Of a stretch of DNA of 64,000 bases, positions 53,448 to 63,674 are shown piece after piece. How positions within the stretch are numbered: the first letter of the stretch is position 1; the number at the start of each line of letters is the position of its first letter. The DNA comes from DATAXP01 sp963708675. GTDB taxonomy: Bacteria; Planctomycetota; Planctomycetia; Pirellulales; PNKZ01. Location: NCBI GenBank assembly GCA_963708675.1, contig CAVPTO010000003.1:2232001-2296000 (forward strand). The letters run 5' to 3'. Below the pieces are notes generated by a model. The model had not been told where the DNA came from. It worked only from the letters and a program-made list of their open reading frames with translations, and did not search any database. A program made the position numbers and the translations under genes.

Positions 53448-56400
53448 ATGTCTGCGCCGACGCTGGGCGATTTCGTCAAAAATCTCGAAGACAGCGGCAT
53501 CCTCGCGCCGGAAAGCTCAAGGAATATCTGCCGCCGGCGTCGTCGCCGAAGTCGGCCGAGGAGCTCGCCAGCGCGCTGGTGAAGAGTCAGCAGTTGACGA
53601 AGTTCCAGGCGCATCAAATCTTCGGCGGACGCGTCAAGGCGCTGTTCCTTGGCAACTACACGATCCTCGACAAGCTCGGCGCGGGGGGCATGGGGCAGGT
53701 GTACAAAGCCCGCCATCGCCGCATGGACCGCATCGTCGCGCTCAAGCTGCTGCCTCAGGCGGTGAGCAAAGATGCCGACTCGATTGCGCGCTTCGAGCGC
53801 GAGGCGAAGGCGGCCGCGAGGCTCGTGCATCCGAACATCGTCACGGCGTTCGACGCCGACGAAGCGAACAACTCGCATTTCCTCGTCATGGAATACGTCG
53901 AGGGCGCCGATCTGTCGGCCGTCGTGAAGCAACGCGGGCCGCTGCCGATCGCGCAGGCGGTCGACTTCATCGTGCAGGCCGGGCGAGGCCTGCAGTTCGC
54001 GCACGAGCAGGGCGTCGTGCATCGCGACATCAAGCCCGGCAACCTGTTGCTCGACAAAAAGGGGACGGTCAAGGTTCTCGACATGGGGTTGGCCCGCATC
54101 GAGGGAGTCGCCGGCGCGGTTGCGGGCGATTGCGACCTGACGACTGCCGGCGCAGTCATGGGGACCGTGAACTTCATGAGTCCCGAGCAGGCCGTCGACA
54201 CGCGCCGCGCCGACGCGCGGTCCGACATCTACAGCCTCGGTTGCACGCTTTACTATCTCGTCACCGGCAAATCGATGTACGAGGGTGATACGGTCATCGC
54301 GAAGATTCTCGCACACCGTGAGCAGCCGATTCCGCCGCTGCCGGGCGCGACCCCGCAGCTCACTGCCGTCTTCCAGAAGATGGTCGCCAAGCGTCCGGAG
54401 AATCGGTATGCGTCGATGACCGAGGCGATCGCGGCGCTGGAGGGGTGTGGCGTTGCGATGGGCGGTGCAGCCGCGAAGAGCCAAGGGTCCTCGACACGGC
54501 TTGGCGGGGGCGGCGCTTCGGCAAGCTCTGTGAGTGCTGGGCAAAGGCCGGTGCTCGTGCCTGTCGAGAAGACGGTGGGCGGACGGGACTCGACCGCGTC
54601 GCTTGTCTCGAAAACGATGATCGCCGATCAGTCTTCGCCAGGCGTTCAAGAAGCGAAGAAGTCGAAGGGGGTCGTCTTCGCCGCCATTGCCGCCGCGGCG
54701 GTCGCGTGTCTGGCCGTCGGCGCGTGGCTGCTGTTCCCGCAGCGTGGCGCGAATGTCGACGACGTTCCGCAGTCTGTCGCCGAAGTGAGTGCGCCCAGCG
54801 TGATGGAACCGGTCGCGACTGCACCGCCGCCCACGTCGGTTGCCACAACGCCAGAAATGACGAGTAACGTCGCGGCCGAGCAACCAGCGATAGAAACCGA
54901 ACCGCCTACGGTCGCGACGGCAACAACATCACAGCCCGCGCTGCCGGCCGAGATCGATGTCGCCGTTCAATCATCGACCGTCGCCGAACCACCGATGGCA
55001 TCGCCGGAAGTCGAAACGAGCGATGAGCCGGCGCCCGTCGAACAAGTGCCTGTTCCCGACGCCGCCGCACTCGCCAAGGCCGAAGGGTTATTGAAGGATT
55101 TGTATCGCGATGAACTCGCCGGTGCGAAGACCGCCGACGCGAAGCTCGCATTGGCCGAGAAACTTCTCGCGCAGGCGGAAGAGACGAACGACGACGCAAC
55201 CGGCCGCTACGCGATGCTCGTCATGGCCCGCGACTTTGGCATTGATGCGCAGAACCCGGGCATGGCGACTCGCGCGATCGATGCGCTTGCGACTGACTAC
55301 GTTGTCGATACGTATACCGCATCAGCCGATGCGTTGGTGACGATGTCGGAGCGTCCCGCGACGCCAACGGTCAGCCGTGAGATTACGGTTGCTGCGATTG
55401 CTCAGGTGCAAACGCTGGCTGACGTCGATCAGTGGGATCAAGCGAAGCGCCTATCGGATGCCGCGATTGTCATTTCGCGGAAGAGTAAAGACGTCGAACT
55501 GACGAAGCAGGCATTTCAGCAAAGCAAAGACATTGTCGCCGGCCGGCAACAATGGGACGAAGCGCAGGCCGCTCGGGCGACGCTCGACAAGTCGCCCGAC
55601 GACGCGGCCGCGAACCTGGTGTTGGGCCGTTATCTGTGCTTCGTGAAGCACGACCTGACCGGCGGTTTCGAGCACCTCGTCAAATCGAACGACGCGAAGC
55701 TGAAAGAACTCGGCGCGAAGAGCGTCGCTGCGCCGGAGGATGCCGCCGCGCAGGTCGAAGTCGGCGATGCCTGGTGGGATGCCGGTGAATCGTTGAAGGG
55801 GAAGGACAAGGATCAGATGCGCGGCGTGGCGGCTTATTGGTACGAACAAGCCGTCGATTCGTTGACCGGGCTGGCAAAAGCCCGTGTCGAGAAACGCCTT
55901 GCTGAACTTGTGCCATCCGGCGATGCATCATCGGCGTCGCGCACGACCACTGCGTCGGCCAATCGCTTCCAAAAGCCTCAATCGGCGGCCAATGGTTTGT
56001 CGCTGCCCGACACGATCGATTGCGCCTCGCAGAAGCAGGTGTTCGAACTCGATCCGTCATTCGATGTGAGTCACAGTTGGACACTCTCGTTCGAGTTCTT
56101 TCCGACAGATTTTGATGCGTCGAAGCACTACATCGTTTATTACGGCGATACACGACCGACGCGCGATCCGATCATGGTGATGCTGGAAGGGTTGGAGCTA
56201 ACCCTTTCGGTCAACGACGCCCGCATGCACGTGCCGGGCTTCGAGTTGAAGACGACCGTTTCTCCGTCGATGAAAAAACGGTGGATTGGCGTAACAGCGC
56301 ATTACGAAGCGTCGACGCGCGAACTGTCTCTTGCGGTTGTGGGAAGGCCGAAAGCTCGCGCCCGATCGACGCTCGAGCCGTTCGCCGACAAACCGATGTC

Positions 56401-58588
56401 GGTCTTCATCGGACGCAGCGCCTTCAATAAGAATCTATTCGTCGGACAGCTTCGCTCGCTGTGGCTGGGCAACAACGAGCCGACGACGCCTGGAGCAACG
56501 CCAGTTGCTGCGGTGCGTAATCCACGCGGCTCGACGAATTCGGGAAAAGTGTTGACGGCAAATGGTCTGTTCGTTTCCGAGGTATTGGACTGCTCGAAGC
56601 AATCGCACAGCTTCGATATCGCTTCGGAATTCGATTACACGAGGAGCTGGGCTGTCGCCTTTGAGTTCTTCGCTGCCGAGCTTGATAAGGGCAATCATCA
56701 ATTCCTTCATTTTCGTGACGATGCGAAGAAGACGATCCTTTCGGTCGATCTCAGCGGCGGCAAGCTTCGCGCGCAACTGACCGATGTGAACGCGAATTCG
56801 ACTCGCAACGTCGACATCGCCATCAATCCGCAGTTGGCCGGCCGCTGGGTTCCAACAGTTGTCCGCTACGACGCCTTACGCAAGGAGATCTCGATCTGGT
56901 TGGACGGTGTGCTCGTGAAGAGAGAGCCAGCCGACATGCAGCCGAACGTGAATCGTCCGATGACGCTGCGCGTGGGCGCCACCCACAGCGACTCGGGGCG
57001 ATTCTATGGCCAGATTCGGTCGATCTGGATCGGCAACGACGGTCAGAACGCCGCGTCGCCGGCAGGATCGAAGCCGACCACGCCTCCTAGGAGTTCGACC
57101 GCTTCTGCGCCACCGGTGCCTGGCGCCGTGGCGTTCAACGGCCACTTCTACAAGGTGGTTTTGCTGAGCAAGGTCAGTTGGAACGGGGCCAAAGATAAAT
57201 GTGAGGAGATCGGCGGCTATCCCGTGTGCATCACCTCGGCGGAAGAGAACGCCTTTGTTGTCGCTCTTATCGCAGCGGAATTCGCGAAGAGCGGCCGTAG
57301 TCCAGATAACGATGGATTTTTGATCGGTGGGTATTCAGAAGCCGGCCAATGGAAATGGGTCAGCGGTGAGCCATTCGGCTACGCCCCGAATTCATTGCCG
57401 AGTAAGGACGGTTTATACCTAAAACACGCGGGAAAGAATTGGGTCGCGCAAGGCAATACCGCGGGTTACGTTTGCGAGTGGAGCGGTGCGGCGAAGACCC
57501 CGCCCAAGCCGCTTGCCAAAGGTCCCGCGACGGGACCGACGAAGACAAAATCTTCGACTTCACAAACCGTCGACTTGATGACGGTGATCAATACGAAGCG
57601 CGACACGATTCGCGGAGCGTGGAAACTCGATGGGACGACGCTCGTGTGCGACAAGGGATCGGTGCTGCAACTGCCGATCGAACCGCCTGCCGAATACGCG
57701 CTGCGTTTCGAGTTGACGCGTCTGACCCCGAAGACCGACGACGTTGACTACTTCGGGCTCGGGATTCCGGTAGGCGATCGTGACGCTTACATCTCCTTCG
57801 ACGAACCCACCACCGGCCTGGGCGTGATCGATGGTAAGCCGGCCAAGGACAACGAGACGACAACGTCCGACTTTCGCCTTCTGCCGAACGTGCCGGTCGT
57901 CATGATCCTTGAGGTGCGCAGCGACGGCGTGAAATTGATCGCCGACGGTCGCACACTCTTCGATTGGAAAGGTGAAGCATCGCGATTGCGGCGCGGAGTA
58001 GGCTGGGCAGGCGACGATTCAACGAAGATCTTTCTCAAGTCGAAAAGTCCGTTCGCGCTGCGAGCGATGCAACTGACGGCGCTAACGCCGGCGAACGTCG
58101 TGCCGCCGGTCAAGAAGGTATCGTCGCCTGCGGCCGCGATGAACTCGCAATTTGCTTACGAGCGCCGAGTTGCCGAAGAAGTGCTGGGCGTCGGCGGGCA
58201 CTTGCGTGTGGCCATCGATGGCCGCGAGAGCAGTGAGATCAAGGAGCTCAAAGATCTGCCGAACCAGCCGTTCAACCTGACGTGGGTCTGGCTTTTCACA
58301 AAGCGGCAGAGCTCGGACGATTTGATCAGCAGCCTTGGGCAGTTGCCGTACGTCAGATACATCTGTCTCAGCCATACAAACTGCAGTGACGCTCCGCTGC
58401 GCAATCTCACGCAACTCTCGCGCATCGAGCAATTGCTCCTTCAAGGTGCGAATATCACCGACGCTGGGCTCGCGCCGATATCGATGCTCAAGAGCTTGCA
58501 ACGATTGAACCTTCGCGAGACCAAGGTGACCGACGCAGGCGTGGCGCGACTGCAGCAGTTGTTGCCGAACTGCAAGATCGAGCACTAA
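53448..58588 (+). CDS. giant Ser/Thr protein kinase with LamG, C-type lectin and LRR modules (frameshifted as read)
   Basis: About 1,713 residues. ATG 53448 follows GAGGGG. The first 21 codons (MSAPTLGDFVKNLEDSGILA) are joined to the rest by adding one A to GGAAAG at 53511-53514, giving PEKLKEYLPPASSPKSAEEL, as in the kinase at 6934-12807. Kinase domain (about 72-330): GAGGMGQ, VALK, HRDIKPGN, DMGLA. One membrane helix is near 404-430. Outside: a helical stretch, two LamG-like modules (about 850-1005, 1037-1194), a C-type lectin domain (about 1224-1344), another LamG/DUF1080-like module, and C-terminal LRRs (QRLNLRETKVTDAGVARLQQ). A surface-sensing kinase is inferred. Confidence 0.88.
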
Positions 58589-58682
58589 GGGAACTCCAAG
58601 GTACAGTTCCTTACAAGTTGCGCACGCCGAGACGCTTTTTCGCGCGACGCCTATTGCCGCATGGGACACGGAGCCAGAGAAT

Positions 58683-58922
58683 ATGCCTATGGACATGAAT
58701 GTGCAGCTTACCGCTCCTCAAAAGGAAGCGGTTTTTCGCGGCGAAGCAGTGCCCGTCGTCATCGAATCAACCGAGTGTGTTGTCGTGCGCGCCGATGTCT
58801 TTCAGCGTGTTAAGGCTGTTTTGGACGATGGGCTGGACGCCGAGCAAATCGGCCGTCTCGTCGATGCGAATATGCGTGATGACGATTTGGCTGACCCGTT
58901 GCTCGATTCGTACCAGCGGTGA
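58683..58922 (+). CDS. antitoxin-like protein of a MazEF-type pair
   Basis: 79 residues, acidic. It reads MNVQLTAPQKEAVFRGEAVP and ends MRDDDLADPLLDSYQR. The position directly before a MazF/PemK-type gene, the four-base overlap and the small size support an antitoxin role. The fold is not clearly AbrB-like. Confidence 0.6.
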   Translation: MPMDMNVQLTAPQKEAVFRGEAVPVVIESTECVVVRADVFQRVKAVLDDGLDAEQIGRLVDANMRDDDLADPLLDSYQR

Positions 58923-59272
58923 CGATGAATCGAGGCGACGTTGTCATCGTCGAATTTCCATTCACCGATGGAACGCAAAGCAAGGTTCGCCCAGCTCTCA
59001 TCGTGCAAGGCGACCGCGAAAACCGTAGGCTTACCAAAACAATCGTCGCCATGATTACCGGCAATTTGCGCCGGCAAGCTGAACCAACACACCTGCTCGT
59101 TGATCCCGCCGATCCTGCTTTTGCATCGTGTGGTTTGCACGGGCCGTCGCTCGTCAGTTGCATCAATGTCTACACGATCGACCAAGCATCGGTGAAGCAG
59201 CTGATCGGAAGCCTCTCGGCAACCATCATGAAGGACGTTGATCGTTGCCTGCGAGAAGCGCTCGGTCTTTGA
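58919..59272 (+). CDS. MazF/PemK-type endoribonuclease toxin
   Basis: 117 residues. It starts GTG 58919 (overlapping the previous stop) or ATG 58925. The family pattern MNRGDVVIVEFPFTDGTQSK, KVRPALIVQGD, then GPSLVSCINVYTIDQASVKQ matches PemK-like proteins (RP(A/V)L(I/V)(V/L)Q core). Such toxins cleave mRNA and are blocked by their antitoxin. Confidence 0.8.
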   Translation: MTMNRGDVVIVEFPFTDGTQSKVRPALIVQGDRENRRLTKTIVAMITGNLRRQAEPTHLLVDPADPAFASCGLHGPSLVSCINVYTIDQASVKQLIGSLSATIMKDVDRCLREALGL

Positions 59273-59292
59273 TCGGCGCGGAGAAAACTCCT

Positions 59293-60321
59293 CTAGGCGA
59301 TTTCCACCTTGTGTGCCACGCCAGCGACCTCGCGCACGTCGCGCGGCACGGCGTAACCGGGAAGGCGGCGACGCAACTCGGCGATGATCGCGTGGCCGAG
59401 CGATTCGGGTGTCTCGAAGTGTGCTGCGCCGGCGACACGATCGAGTTGGTGCAGGTAGTACGGCATCACGCGCAATTCGACCAGGCGTTCGTTCAACGCC
59501 ACCTGGGCTTCGACGGAATCGTTCACGCCGCGCAGCAGCACTGCCTGATTCAACACCGGAACGCCCGCGTTCACGAGCCGCCCGAGCGACGCGGCAACCG
59601 TCGCGTCGAGTTCGGCAACGTGGTTAGCATGCACGACCATGATCGGCGTCAGGCGCGTGCCGCGCAGCCAATCGATCAACTCGACTGTCACGCGTTCGGG
59701 AATCACGATCGGCACGCGCGTGTGAACGCGCAGCCGCCGGATGTGCGGAATGTCGGCAAGGCGTTCGGCCAAGCGCGAAAGCTGCCGATCGACGAGCGTC
59801 AGTGGATCGCCGCCGCTGAGGATCACCTCGTGGATCGATTCGTCGGCCGCGATCTCGTCGAGCGCGGGCTCCCAGGCGGCCATGCCGTGCGGCACCTCGT
59901 CGTAGGGGAAATGCCGGCGGAAGCAGTAGCGGCAATGGATCGCACACGCGCCGGTCGTCACCAGCAACACGCGGCCGGCGTATTTCTGCAGCAAGCCCGG
60001 TGCGTGCGTCGCCTCGCCGTCGCCGACAGGGTCGGCCGTGAAACCCGGCGTTTCGAGCATCTCATCGCCGATCGGCAGCACCTGGCGGAGTAGGGGGTCG
60101 GCCGGGTCGCCATGTTGCATGCGTGCGATGTAGCTGAGCGGTGCGAACAGCGGAAACTGCTTCGCCGCGGCGGTCGCCTGTCGCTGGAAGTCGCGATCAA
60201 GCCCCAAGATGCGGCAAAGCTCGCCGACATCGCGCACCGCCTCCTTCATCGCCCGCTGCCAGAGGACTTCGGGCCTAGGCTGCGCCCGGGGTATCGCTAA
60301 AATTGTGGGTTCGACATGCAT
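59293..60321 (-). CDS. epmB: EF-P lysine 2,3-aminomutase family protein
   Basis: 342 residues from ATG 60321 (MHVEPTILAIPRAQPRPEVL). EpmB converts lysine to beta-lysine for EF-P modification. Radical SAM motif TGACAIHCRYCFRRHFPYDE (CxxxCxxC), PLP-binding region and LNQAVLLRGVNDSVEAQVAL, MPYYLHQLDRVAGAAHFETP are visible. It is divergent from efp, which starts 66 bp away. The frame continues upstream opposite efp, but no family residues are found there. Confidence 0.92.
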   Translation of the reverse strand: MHVEPTILAIPRAQPRPEVLWQRAMKEAVRDVGELCRILGLDRDFQRQATAAAKQFPLFAPLSYIARMQHGDPADPLLRQVLPIGDEMLETPGFTADPVGDGEATHAPGLLQKYAGRVLLVTTGACAIHCRYCFRRHFPYDEVPHGMAAWEPALDEIAADESIHEVILSGGDPLTLVDRQLSRLAERLADIPHIRRLRVHTRVPIVIPERVTVELIDWLRGTRLTPIMVVHANHVAELDATVAASLGRLVNAGVPVLNQAVLLRGVNDSVEAQVALNERLVELRVMPYYLHQLDRVAGAAHFETPESLGHAIIAELRRRLPGYAVPRDVREVAGVAHKVEIA

Positions 60322-60387
60322 GGCAATTAACCGCCGACGGTCGGGCGTAGCGAACACAAATCGTCGGCATAAAACAGGAAAGATCAA

Positions 60388-60957
60388 GTGGCATCGTACA
60401 ACACGAGCGAGTTTAAGAAGGGAATCAAGATTCAGATCGACGGCGACCCGTACCTGATGGTCGAGTGCAACTTCGTGAAGCCCGGCAAGGGGAACGCCCT
60501 CTACAAGTGCCGCCTGAAGAATCTGATCCGCAACACGACGCTCGAACGCACCTACAAAGGTGGCGACTCGCTCGAGGCGGCAGACGTCACGGAAATCGAC
60601 GCCCAATACCTGTACCGCCAAGGCGACAATTTCGTGTTCATGGACCAGGCGAGCTTCGAGCAATACGAGCTGACGGCCGACCAGGTCGACGACGCTTGGA
60701 AGTTTTTGAAGGAAGGCATGATCTGCAGCATGGTGCTGTTCAACGACCGTCCGATCAGCGTCACGCCGCCGAAGCAAGTCGTGCTCAAGGTCGAATACTG
60801 CGAGCCCGCCGTCCGCGGCAACACGGCCACGAACCTGACCAAGCCCGCGAAGCTCGAAACTGGCGGCGAGATCATCGTCCCGGCGTTCGTGAACATCGAC
60901 GACATGATCAAGGTCGACACACGCACGAGCGAGTACCTGGGCCGCGAAAACGCATAG
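60388..60957 (+). CDS. efp: translation elongation factor P
   Basis: 189 residues, GTG start. EF-P relieves ribosome stalling at polyproline. Lys34 (VKPGKGNALYKC) is the site of beta-lysylation and matches the E. coli position. Domain order is normal: FKKGIKIQIDGDPYLMVECN, YRQGDNFVFMDQASFEQYEL and the C-terminal GEIIVPAFVNIDDMIKVDTR. Flanking epmB and epmA confirm its modification route. Confidence 0.96.
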   Translation: MASYNTSEFKKGIKIQIDGDPYLMVECNFVKPGKGNALYKCRLKNLIRNTTLERTYKGGDSLEAADVTEIDAQYLYRQGDNFVFMDQASFEQYELTADQVDDAWKFLKEGMICSMVLFNDRPISVTPPKQVVLKVEYCEPAVRGNTATNLTKPAKLETGGEIIVPAFVNIDDMIKVDTRTSEYLGRENA

Positions 60958-60979
60958 GTGGTGTTTCAGAACCCGCTAG

Positions 60980-61027
60980 CCGGGTCGTCCACGACCCGGA
61001 TTCCGCCGCGTGGACGCGGCGGCTAAG
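60980..61027. repeat. two short palindromes between efp and epmA
   Basis: CCGGGTCGTCCACGACCCGG and CCGCCGCGTGGACGCGGCGG stand next to each other, each self-complementary around a four-base centre, preceded by a CTAGC. They resemble the TAGCCGCG family seen elsewhere. Confidence 0.55.
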
Positions 61028-61107
61028 CGAGCGAGCTACATTCTGAAACTCGTTCTTAGCCGACAGGCTTGTCCGTCGCGTGAGCGTTAATGAAGGCTGC
61101 GCCTCCC

Positions 61108-62081
61108 ATGAGTGCCTCCGATTTCCGCCCGAGCGCCTCGTGGGACGTCTTGCGGCTGCGGGCGCGCATGCTTCGCACGATCCGCGAGTTCTTCGACGTG
61201 CGCGGCTTTCTCGAAGTCGAAACGCCCATCCTCTCGGCCGACATCGTTGTCGACCGTCACCTCGAGCCGCTCGAGGCGACCGTGCTCGGAGGACGGATGT
61301 TTTTGCAGACGTCGCCTGAGTTTGCGATGAAGCGCATGATGGCCGCGACGGACGAACCGGACGCGCCTTCGGCGATCTATCAGATCACGCGCGCTTTCCG
61401 CGCCGACGAGCGCGGGCGCGGCACAATCCCGAGTTCACGATCGTCGAGTGGTATCGCCGCGACGATGGTCTGGCCGAAGGGATGCAGTTGCTCTCGGATT
61501 TTGCCGCGGCAATGCTCGGATGCGGGCCAGCCGATCGCATGAGTTATCGAGAAGCCTTCGCACGATACGTCGGCGTCGATCCGTTGTGCGATCCGGTTGC
61601 GATCCTCGAAGCCAAGGGGCGCATGACAGGACTCGCCCCGCCCAAGTCGTTTGACCGCAGCGATCGCGACGCGTGGCTCGATTGGTTGCTGGTCGAGTTG
61701 GTCGAGCCGCACTTGGGCATCGCGGCGCCGACGATCCTCTACGACTATCCCCCCAGCCAGGCGGCGCTGGCCCGCGTTCGCAACGACTCGCCGCCGGTCG
61801 CCGAGCGCTTCGAGCTTTACGTCGCCGGCGTCGAACTTGCCAACGGATATCACGAACTACTCGACGCCAACGTGCTCCGCGAGCGCAATTGCGCGAACAA
61901 CGCGCTCCGCCAATCCGACGGCAAGCGCGAACTCCCCGCCGACAGCCGACTTCTCGGCGCGATGGACGCTGGCCTTCCCGCCTGCACCGGCGTCGCCTTG
62001 GGCTTTGACCGGCTCGTCATGCTCGCTGCCGGCGCGACGGACATTCGCGATGTCATTGCGTTCCCGTTTGATCAGGCCTAA
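61108..62081 (+). CDS. epmA: EF-P lysine transferase (frameshifted as read)
   Basis: About 325 residues. ATG 61108 (MSASDFRPSASWDVLRLRAR) matches E. coli EpmA; ATG 61090 is an alternative. EpmA is a class II lysyl-tRNA-synthetase-like enzyme without an anticodon domain that attaches beta-lysine to EF-P Lys34. Motif 2: FRADERGRGHNPEFTIVEWY, obtained after adding one C at 61421-61423. Motif 3: CTGVALGFDRLVMLAAG. The stop overlaps the convergent next gene by four bases. Confidence 0.9.
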
Positions 62082-63517
62082 GTCGCGTCACCGACAAACT
62101 GCCATGTGGGCGGAACATCTTGCTCGAAATCCATGCGCGCGTAGTAAATGCCGCACGCGTCGATCTCTTGTTCATCCGGAGCGGAATCCGCCGTCGCGAA
62201 GGTCAGTCGATGCAGCAACAGTTGCGATCGCGAAGCGGCAGGCATGACCTTGATCATGTCGCACATCGGCACACTGTTGGGACGCATGACGGCCGACGAT
62301 CGCCAGGCGTCGAAAATCATGCTGGGCGGCGACGCCGTCCAGTTTGCGTCGGGATCAATGTCCCACGAATAGATGGGGTTCCGCTTGTTGCGAGGCTTGC
62401 CGTTGTTGGGTGCGACGGTCGCATCGCCGGAGAAAAGTCGCAACACGCCGTCGGCACAATGGTAGGCAGTCCTTCCGCCTTGGCACGACGGAATCGTGGG
62501 GAAGGCGATTTCACCTTCCGCACGAAACGGGTCCGACGTCCGAAGCCAGCCGACACCGTGAGCGCCGCGCTTCGGTCGATTCGGTTTATCGATCGGCACG
62601 CCGGCCAGTCGTGCGCCGACAATCCACTGACCGTTCCATGGAACGACGCTCGCCTCGGAGACGCCGCCGAGTGGGTCGATCAGATAGTCGCCTGCTTCCG
62701 TCCATTCGTAGATGCCGCGCTCGACGTTGAACACGTATCGTAATGCCGCGACGCGATCGCCTGCGAAATGATTCGCGTCGATCCACTCATCGCAGTTGGT
62801 GTTCAGCGAGACCGCGTTGACGTAGGTCTGATTCATCCAGCCATACTTGGGCGCGGAGCAAATCGCCGGCCCGGTTTCGAAGCCGCGCTGTCGCAACTCG
62901 GCGGCAGGCTGAATGATTTCGAGGTCGTTTTCGTCGGGACTGAGGCGGAACTGAACCCACTCGACGCCCTGTCCGACTCTGCTGCTTTCGCCAGCGATCT
63001 TACCACCGGAGTCGATCGCGATAGCGCGCGTTCTCCATTTGGCGACGAATACGTTCGCATGACGGGGTGTTTTGCCTGCAATCACGGCGCTCTTAGGAAC
63101 GCCGAACGCGACCGGATGGCCGTGCTGCTTGAAGTAGCGTTTGCCTTCGCCGCGCGGATCCCAGTCGTCGATGCTCTGCGCGAGAAAACCGTCTTTCAAC
63201 ACCGGGCCGTCGAAACCGCCCGAGCGAAGTTGGAAGCAGATGCTTCGGTCGTCGTCGATTCCGCGAAAGCCGCGCGTGGCATAAAGCAACAAGTAGCGAT
63301 CTCGCGCGACTTGAATGCCGTTCGGATGGGCCGGCGCGACGCCGTCCGCCCGCGTCTCGCCCGGCAGCGGACACTCGCGCAACAGCGGCCCGAGATGAAC
63401 GATTTCAACGCGGCGCGACTCCGCAGCGCGAGAAACGCGGGTCCGAGCAATCAAAAGCGGAGCAGCAACCGCCGCGGCGGAGAATTGTCGGCGTGACAAG
63501 CGACGAGGATGCTTCAT
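62078..63517 (-). CDS. Tat-exported hypothetical protein
   Basis: 479 residues. A twin-arginine signal (RRLSRRQFSAAAVAAPLLIA) directs it to the periplasm as a folded protein. The mature part has repeating short blades: ARDRYLLLYATRGFRGIDDD, YSWDIDPDANWTASPPSMIF, WNGQWIVGARLAGVPIDKPN. This suggests a five-bladed beta-propeller like those of glycoside-hydrolase clans, but no catalytic acids could be placed with confidence. No family call. Confidence 0.65.
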   Translation of the reverse strand: MKHPRRLSRRQFSAAAVAAPLLIARTRVSRAAESRRVEIVHLGPLLRECPLPGETRADGVAPAHPNGIQVARDRYLLLYATRGFRGIDDDRSICFQLRSGGFDGPVLKDGFLAQSIDDWDPRGEGKRYFKQHGHPVAFGVPKSAVIAGKTPRHANVFVAKWRTRAIAIDSGGKIAGESSRVGQGVEWVQFRLSPDENDLEIIQPAAELRQRGFETGPAICSAPKYGWMNQTYVNAVSLNTNCDEWIDANHFAGDRVAALRYVFNVERGIYEWTEAGDYLIDPLGGVSEASVVPWNGQWIVGARLAGVPIDKPNRPKRGAHGVGWLRTSDPFRAEGEIAFPTIPSCQGGRTAYHCADGVLRLFSGDATVAPNNGKPRNKRNPIYSWDIDPDANWTASPPSMIFDAWRSSAVMRPNSVPMCDMIKVMPAASRSQLLLHRLTFATADSAPDEQEIDACGIYYARMDFEQDVPPTWQFVGDAT

Positions 63518-63674
63518 GCAGCTACTTTAGCTGCCACACTTGCCGCATACAGCCACAAACGCATCAGCGACGGACTTTCATACGTCGCTGACACGTTGTG
63601 TTGTATCGTTCCTTAAAAAGGCCGCTCGCGGGACTCCAGTTCCCGTACATTCCGTTTCGAGCAGCACTTGATTG

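Noticed and set aside
53387..54883. A 498-residue minus-strand frame opposite the second kinase
   Set aside because: It covers the well-conserved kinase domain in antisense and shows no domain of its own.
60322..60777. A longer N-terminus for epmB
   Set aside because: The extra 152 residues run opposite efp and do not resemble the family; ATG 60321 gives the normal EpmB start.
1034..62081. Programmed ribosomal frameshifting as explanation for the broken genes
   Set aside because: Sites lack a common slippery heptamer, shifts go in both directions, and the genes are unrelated housekeeping and orphan genes.
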